Source: Imbricaverruca yamaguchii (taxonomy: Eukaryota > Arthropoda > Thecostraca > Neoverrucidae). From it: DNA of 64,000 nucleotides. The stretch covers positions 1,713,501 through 1,777,500 of the forward strand of contig JAOTOL010001557.1 of assembly GCA_034440575.1 (NCBI GenBank). The letters run 5' to 3'. Every line of letters starts with the position of its first letter. Positions within the stretch are counted from its first letter, which is position 1. A program made the position numbers and the translations under genes. Below are positions 57,501-64,000 of this stretch, piece after piece. Under the pieces are notes generated by a model that saw only the letters and a program-made list of their open reading frames with translations, was not told the origin of the DNA and made no database searches.

Positions 57501-59010
57501 TCCCCTTGGACAAATCCTACATCCAACCCTGCACTAAGCCAGATATGGTGTGATAATACTAGGCAAACGACGCGACAAGTACGGCCTGCTTGTTTCCTAG
57601 TGCCTGATGCGACGCGTTGAGGCAGTTGCCGGACTCTGACCTTGAAATACGACGGGAGCAGACTACCCGGGAGCAGACGTCCTTGGCGAGCCGGCATCCG
57701 CGGAGCGGTACACAGACGGTTGCCACGATCCCACACTTGTCTTATTGAAGTCGCATGCCAACAGAATACAGGTCTTGTGTAAACATATTTTATGCCATAT
57801 TTGAGTGACCATTTACATAGAGACGTGACTCGTGCAGTAGTTGGATGCAGTATGACATGTATCATACTCAAAATGGATACAACATTAATATTTACGAATG
57901 CGACGCATCTTGACGAAAATTTACAACAATGCTTCCCGCGAGCATTTGCATATCCGCAGCCGTATCGAAGTGAGATATGCTCAATGGCGCAGTCAGGGTT
58001 TTCCTGAGGGGCTACCGATCCCCCCAAAATGTGAAGAAATATAGAAAGCTTTCGGCGCACTACGGGTTTTCCGTGGTGAAAAATGTCAACATTTACATTG
58101 TGATATAGTGTATTCATAATCATAAATGCTAAGTGAGGCCAAGCCCCGGGGCCCCTTTTGGCTGCGCCTCTGGATGTGTTCTGACATTCTTGCATGGATA
58201 GGTTCAGATTTCAACATTTTTGTATGTACTTAGTGACATTTTACACTCATTTCCAGTCTTCAATACAATGTACTCGACGCAAGTCTAGCAATAGCAAGTT
58301 ATAGCAAGCTGAAGATAACTCTTAGTTGAGTGCGGTATGCAAGACCGGAAGATCAGTTTATACCCAGGTACAAAGTATGGGGACGGAATCAGGGGTGTTG
58401 TTTCACATACTTTTGAGGGGGCAAGTGCCTCCTCAATGATGACTTTGCCCGGACTGCCCGAAATGTTACGTCATACAGTTTGGTCGACTGCCATCTAGTC
58501 ACGAGAAGGTGCATCAGCTTCAACCTAGAGCCACCAGCGAGTCGTTTAAGTTGTTTTGTAACTAACAGGGATTTAATTGCTTTGTCCGGTGATGCTCCTT
58601 TAACTCGCAACTTTAAGATATTCCTGTTTGCCTTGGCGCTTAGAAACGACGCTCATGAGCCGCAGTGTCTGGGCAGGATTTGAACCCTAACATCGTTTCA
58701 AGGACCTTTCAATTGCGCAGGTATTTAAGAGGCTTGGTGCAAGTCATCCTGCGCAAAATTCATTTACGCTATGGAATTGGTTGATAACACTGGTCTGCGT
58801 GATTTATAAAGTCAAGTATGTCTCAGCTGTCTTTAGGTCAGTTTTTCATGCTGATTCCGAAAATGGCATCCGTTTTGCTGGATTAGCTCGATTTTTAAAT
58901 ATGTTATTTCACTCATATGAACCAAAACATTGCTCTGACTGGTTTACTAGTGAATCCGACAGAAGCATAAATAAAGGTTTAAACTCCAAACAGACGGACC
59001 ATAAGTGTAT
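54506..59010. other. No recognised gene; decayed open frames and TTAGG-like motifs
   Basis: Two overlapping open stretches at 55481-55771 and 55775-56047 look like pieces of one decayed reading frame but are not recognised. GTTAGGTTAGGTTATA near 57031 and CTAGGCTAGGCTGG near 57210 are TTAGG-like. A minus-strand 274-codon frame at 57371-58195 has no recognised domain. GGGTTCAAATCC on minus near 58678 looks like an isolated Pol III B box. Confidence 0.35.
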
Positions 59011-59034
59011 TCAGAGCGCATCCCAACAGTACAC

Positions 59035-60335
59035 ACTACTGCGGAATAAATGGCCTTTCAGGGACTTCCGACTGTGTTGAGTAGATTGGACATCCCTCTT
59101 CAGGCACCAACAACAGTCCGCCAGAAAGTTCACATCCCACCGACCTTGGTAGCGTTCTTCCATCACCCGTATGTCTTTGTGGAAGCGTTCTCCCTGCTCT
59201 TCACTGTAATCTCCACAGTTATCTGGGAAATAATCTAGATGGGACCTAAGGAAGTGCATTTTTACCGACATTCGAGCACCAAGTTGCTGAAAACTGTCCA
59301 TCAACTCATCGACGACCTTCACGTATTCCGCACTTCTGTGATTACCCAGGAAGTTAGTGATGATTGACTTCAAGGCCAGCCATGTAGAGAGCTCAGACTG
59401 TTCCAGACATTCTTCGAATCGAGTATCCTTCATGAGCTCCCTTATCTGAGGACCGTCGAATACACCAGCCTTCAGCTTTTCTCTGCTCACATGAGGAAAT
59501 TTCGGTCCCAAAAATGCAAATCCTTGTCCTTCTTTCTCCAGTGCTTTCACAAAATTTTTCATCAAACCGAGTTTGATATGGAGTGGTGGAGGTAGGATTT
59601 TCTGTGGTTCAACCAGGGGGCGTGACTGCACGTTGTGGGAGCCAGGTTCAAGTGCATGCCTGGATAGCCAGTCGCGTTGTACATAGTGCTGTTTGTCAGC
59701 CCGACTGTCCCAGAGCCATAGAAAGCATGGGTATTTCGTGTAGCCGACCTGCAGCCCAAGGACGAGACCTACTACCTTGAGGTCACCCTAGACCAGCCAA
59801 CCATGCTCTTTGTAACTCAAAGCAGACAACAAACGTTCCATGCTGTTATGCGTTTCCCTCAGTTACACGGAGTGTCCAACAGGAATCGACGCGAACTTAT
59901 TGCCGTTGTTCAGAAGAACTGCCTTTAGGCTCCTACTCGAGTAGTCTATGAATAGCCTCCATTCTGCCGGGATGTACTCTGTACCCATTGCTTCTAAGGC
60001 CCGCGATGTTGTTGCAGTAGACTAGAGAATGTTCTTCGTCGAAGGTAAAGTATTCTCTGAATTCTTTCTTCGCGATTCCGATACCAAAAGAATTTCGTTT
60101 CAGGCACCAGCAAACGTTTCTCGCGGAGCCATGAACCCAGCAGCTGAGCACTTGGACAAGTTCAGGTCCCTCGTTAGGTCATTGAGCTCAGCTTGGTTCA
60201 ACGATACCGGTCGATCGTTCTCGGTCGGTTCATATGCACCAGACGCGTCTGCGTCCATTTCATCCCCACTACAGTCGGAAGATGACTCGATGTCGATATC
60301 GGATTCAGGGATAAGGACATCTGGACCATGTTAAT
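59035..60335 (-). pseudogene. Decayed copy of an uncharacterised, repeated, transposon-like gene family
   Basis: Minus-strand remnant. The downstream 206-codon frame (59631-59011) has LPPPLHIKLGLMKNFVKALE, FDGPQIRELMKD, LKSIITNFLGNHRSAEY, MHFLRSHLDYFPDNCGDYSE and GERFHKDI. Upstream, shifted frames carry EYFTFDEEHSLVYCNNIAGL, AEWRLFIDYSSRSLKAVLL, GDLKVVG, YTKYPCFLWLWDSR and HYVQRDW. From memory, the same blocks occur in many near-identical predicted proteins scattered in arthropod, cnidarian and other genomes, behaving like a mobile family. At least three frameshifts and two internal stops kill this copy. No terminal repeats were found around it. Function unknown. Confidence 0.7.
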
Positions 60336-60983
60336 AAGAAAATGTTACATAATAAAGAGCAGCGTTGGAATTGTACTTATACTGCAGTATGCATACTGAT
60401 ACACCAGTGTGTGAGTTGGTATCTTTGACGTAGTGTGAAAACTTGAGCTAATCGAGAAAAATGGATACTATTTTCGGATTCAGCACACGAAACTTGTATT
60501 AGAACAGCTGAGAAACTTCCGACCTTTTGAAAAAAAAGTTTTGAAACGCAGGCCAGTGTAATTATTTTACACCATGGTCCATTGCAGTGGTTTCAATGAA
60601 TCTCCATACATGGCTAGTCTAACTTTTTGTCGTAAAATGATTCGTGAAGGAAAATGTATGCGCAGTACAAGGATATCTTGTCGCAATCGTAAAGTGATTA
60701 CTTGAATTCAAGTGACACCGGCAAAAAACACATCATACTTTCCCTGGGATTAGAAGAGCACCTGCGGGTACATTTCACGTGTACGTGTCTGTTAAGACTA
60801 CCATGCGTGTGATGGATGAAAATATGCTGGCAAGAATTGCTATGTGTTGTCTTTTGCCACACCATTTTTTTCATATCTACATCCATGGTCCTAAGACATC
60901 GACTGTTGCATGCATGTGCGCATATGCAACAGGTCAGATACCCACAATGAAAGGCTACGTAAACATGGATATCGGTGGATATG
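60336..60983. other. No recognised gene
   Basis: AT-rich. Nothing seen. Confidence 0.4.
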
Positions 60984-61399
60984 GTCGTGCGTCTCCAGTG
61001 GATGAGGCGCCACCTGTCCGGTGCATATTCAGCTCATGAGGTGAAGAATGTGTGCACGGCGACACGTGCAAGCCGCAAAACACTCTAATCAGCTGGACGT
61101 GATCGAAAGTGCACTCGTGGCGGGCCAACTGTTCACACCTTGTTCAATGTTCAGGTGCTCTCGTCGAAGCTCATCCGCGCGCTTGACCGCACAATTCAAC
61201 GTGCTCTTCACTCAAAGCCCACTAGTTCTCCATATTCTTTCCACAGCACTATGTGGTCGTGCGTCTCCCGGTTTGCACCTGGGTGCATATTCAGCTCATG
61301 AGGTGAAGAATGTGTGCACGGCGAAACGTGCAAGCCGCAAAACACTCCAATCGGCTGGACGTGATCGAAAGTGCACTCGTGGCGGGCCAACTGTTCACA
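60984..61399. repeat. Direct repeat of ~145 bp, two copies
   Basis: 60984-61136 and 61257-61399 are near-identical over most of their length (shared GGTGCATATTCAGCTCATGA and CGAAAGTGCACTCGTGGCGG), separated by about 120 bp of unrelated sequence. Both copies start GGTCGTGCGTCTCC. No protein recognised. Confidence 0.85.
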
Positions 61400-62959
61400 G
61401 AATCTGATGATTGTATCATGTGCCCATGGGCGTCGTCACGGATTTTGTGTAAGGGAGGCAAGGAAGTGTTCAGGTCAGCACTTTCCATGCAACGCCGTAG
61501 GTGTAATGCTTCATTTCACGAAGTTTGAGGAAAGCGCCTCCCCTGTTCCCCACCGTGGCGACGCCCATGCATGCGTCATTCGAAATGCCGAGGCACCGAG
61601 TCAAAAGAAATGCGCGCGCCTGTCCAGCACACGCAGCACTCTACCCAGGATGTGGCATTAACCATGCTTGTTCGAGCTGGCATTCGTGTCCAATGCTCAA
61701 GGTAATGCCACTTAACGCATGGGTTGTGACCCAGGGGCGAATCCAGGAATTTTTATCGTGGTGACGTTCATCTAGAGGGGAGCCATTTCTCCACAGGGCC
61801 GCCGTTGAATGTTCAGTCACATGTTTTTATTAAATTTGAGATGCGTTGTGATTTTTTGTACGGGACTTTACATTACCGCTTTCCTCGCCCCCTGAGTGAA
61901 TGCGCACGCTATTACAGGATTTTGCTTCGCCTGCCTTCCATTTCAGCAGGCGTCAGGGAGGGTGTGTGTCTTGCCACTGTACCGCAATTGTTGTAGAATC
62001 GTTGGGTAGCATACAGCGTTGAATGTTTCGAACAAGCCCAATTGTACACTTGAATCCAGAAATGTATGGTTGGCCCTATGATACTGAGTAGAAAATAATG
62101 AATCAAAACCTGCGCGGCTCCCTCCCCTTAAATTCCGTTGACCAGTGCTTTTAAAGAATGGAGGAAACATCATTGGCAATCAGGTTACTAAAATATTTAC
62201 GGGGGGGGGGAAACTTTGGGTGTTGATGTCTTTTCCTTTTTAGAGGGGTGGGGACACAATCCATGAAGGCAATGGGCAGGCCCAAATGGATGGGGCACAC
62301 TCCATGTGGTCCCATGTTTAAATTTGAAATAATTGGCGGAAAAGCCAACATTGAGGGAGCACTTTCCCTAAAAAATACATAAAACAATACCCCTCGAAAA
62401 TTATTTCGGGGCGAGCCACCCCTCCTGTCACCCTCTCCGGCTGAAGAGCTTTTTGCTTACCTTGGCTCGCCTACTCACCTTCCAGAACATTTTTAGGCCC
62501 TTGTATGCACATGCATGCCAGTGATTTGGAAGAACCGCGATGGAGGCTAACTGGTCAAAGCTGTATTGCTCCATATTCAATGAGAAAAAGTACGTTTGTT
62601 TTGGTAGGGCCCTGCCGCATCGCGGTTCAATTGTTTTATTTAAAAAATGATGCGATGAATGGCATTAGCTAGTGGGACAGCCTTGCTGATTGAAGTTTGT
62701 GCCGTAAACACAGATATATCCCTAATTACGAGCCAGACCATATGCTAAGAAGGTCCTATTCTAACAGAAGAAAACAAACAATAACTTGGGGCCATAAGGG
62801 GAAATTCTGGCCCTAGCGCTAATGAGAGGCGTATAGATTTACAACGACGTATCTAGAATCGCAAAGAAGACGGACAAGTAGCTGCTTTTTATACGACTAT
62901 AAATGTCGTGCATCTGGTTTTAGCCTGCCCGCAGAAAATTGGCCACGGTCGCATATAAT
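61400..62959. other. No recognised gene
   Basis: Mixed composition. A pure G run occurs at about 62202. Nothing else identified. Confidence 0.4.
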
Positions 62960-64000
62960 CACCTCCACCCCACACTCACAACTTTTCTTCGCATTAACGG
63001 CAAAGTCATGGAACAGGTGAGAAGTTTTAAGTTCTTAGTACACTTGAACCAAAACCTTAGCTTCAATGCATCACTGCCATCTCGAAGAGATGCACAAAAC
63101 GCATCAACCTAACTCGTGCACTTGCAGACACAGACTGGGGCGGAGACAGGACAACACTACTTCGACTCTGCAAGACAATAATACGACCCATTCTAGAATA
63201 CAGCAGCACCATCATTGTTGCAATTTCGCCATCACTGAGCCAAAAAAAGAAGAAGAAGAAACCATTGAAAACAACTGCATCAGAACAGCCACATGAGCCC
63301 TCAGCGTCGCATCGGCACCCAGTCAGTTAGTAGACTCATACGTGCCTTCCCTCCGCTTCAGGACAGGACAGAGCGGCTGTTCAGCTACCACATTAAAATA
63401 TAGTGTATTGGAACCCACGCGGCACAGCGATGCTTTCAACCTCACAGATACGACAGGAGCCGGTTTGGGCGCAATCTCCCACTATTTAGTATTCAAAGTG
63501 TCTCGGCTCTTTCAGATCTTGACCTTGCAATGATAACCACTGCACGGGGCGCGGATGGCCGATTGGTTATGGCGTTGAGTCTGGATACAAAGGTCCTGGG
63601 TTCAACACTTGCACCAGTCGGGCATTTCACCATTTCCACTTTGGACCAACAGCCAACGAAAGGTCGAGTACTTGCTATTGGAACATAAATCAGATATCAC
63701 ATCGACGGAAATTTTCAGCACCTTCAACAATTCGCCGATTTCAACAATCACAAAATATTCATATTCACGGATGGGTCAAAATACGATGTCAAACTAGACA
63801 TCGGCATCATTGGACCAGACTCAGGCTTTCCAAGCGACACCAGATAACTTTTCCATCTACACCGCTGAAGCCCTAGTCATTCTGGTCGCTATTTCCATTC
63901 TAACGAGAGGTAAAGCGAGAAACGCAGTAATTTGTTCAGACTAAAGATCAGTAATTCAGTCAATGAATAACACACACGTCTGTCCACACCTAATCCTTGA
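62960..64000 (+). mobile_element. Decayed I/Jockey-type LINE with RNase H, running off the window
   Basis: Frames with shifts give INGKVMEQVRSFKFL, KRINLTRALADTDWGGDRTT, LLRLCKTIIRPILEYSSTII (end of RT) and, after a SINE interruption, IFTDGSKYDVKLDI, TAEALVILVAISI and VICSD.RSVIQSMN (RNase H: TDGS, AE, SDS). An RT followed by RNase H is the layout of I-clade LINEs. Many frameshifts; dead. Confidence 0.78.
63541..63640 (+). mobile_element. tRNA-derived SINE inserted in the LINE
   Basis: GATGGCCGATTGGTTATGGCG (A-box region) and GGTCCTGGGTTCAACACTTG (B-box region) sit between the RT and RNase H parts. It is different from the GGGGACGAG family and from the 54021 head. A partial relative may be at 23789-23815. 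Confidence 0.6.

Noticed and set aside
57371..58195. 274-codon minus-strand frame
   Set aside because: No similarity to a known family and mixed composition. Overlaps shorter frames on the other strand. Probably chance.

Overview
This is a window of animal nuclear DNA, probably from an arthropod. Coding exons are GC-rich islands in AT-richer sequence. The genes have spliceosomal introns, with GT..AG borders visible at most exons called. The mobile DNA is CR1-type LINEs, Penelope-like elements, tRNA-derived SINEs and TTAA-flanked inverted-repeat elements. Pieces of TTAGG-like sequence, the arthropod telomere motif, recur in the AT-rich parts. The phylum call is inference; nothing here fixes a species.

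Five host loci can be supported. An FBXO9-like F-box gene runs on the minus strand at about 2.2-5.3 kb; only its N-terminal and TPR-like exons are visible, and the F-box part probably lies off the left edge. A single-exon GSTCD-like methyltransferase gene lies on the minus strand at 8.77-10.87 kb. A JTB-like membrane protein gene is on the minus strand at 11.9-13.9 kb, with one middle exon not found. A complete three-exon CCDC124 gene is on the plus strand at 29.36-33.21 kb. A large Ser/Asp-rich exon of an unrecognised gene, built partly of protein repeats, is on the plus strand at 47.65-49.15 kb. The host proteins have unrelated jobs (ubiquitin ligase substrate receptor, putative methyltransferase, membrane protein, ribosome-associated factor), so no operon-like logic is implied.

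The rest is mobile and repetitive DNA. A nearly complete CR1 LINE at 24.54-28.06 kb has an esterase ORF1 tail, a full endonuclease and an RT with one frameshift. Truncated relatives lie at 18.9-19.7 and 21.0-21.7 kb. Penelope-like GIY-YIG fragments lie at 18.2-18.7 kb and, as an inverted pair, at 36.4-37.8 kb. A decayed RNase H-bearing LINE at 63-64 kb is interrupted by a SINE. A decayed copy of an uncharacterised transposon-like gene family lies at 59.0-60.3 kb. Four copies of a tRNA-derived SINE occur at 7.1, 11.4, 17.0 and 29.9 kb. Two elements with TTAA flanks and 15-bp terminal inverted repeats lie at 40.3-41.2 and 51.4-52.4 kb.

Minisatellites are prominent. Units of 39 bp fill the JTB intron, 33 bp the FBXO9 intron and 21 bp a stretch beside a tRNA-like sequence. 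Units of 60 and 33 bp sit inside the 47.6 kb exon. Long AT-rich stretches hold no gene I can recognise.
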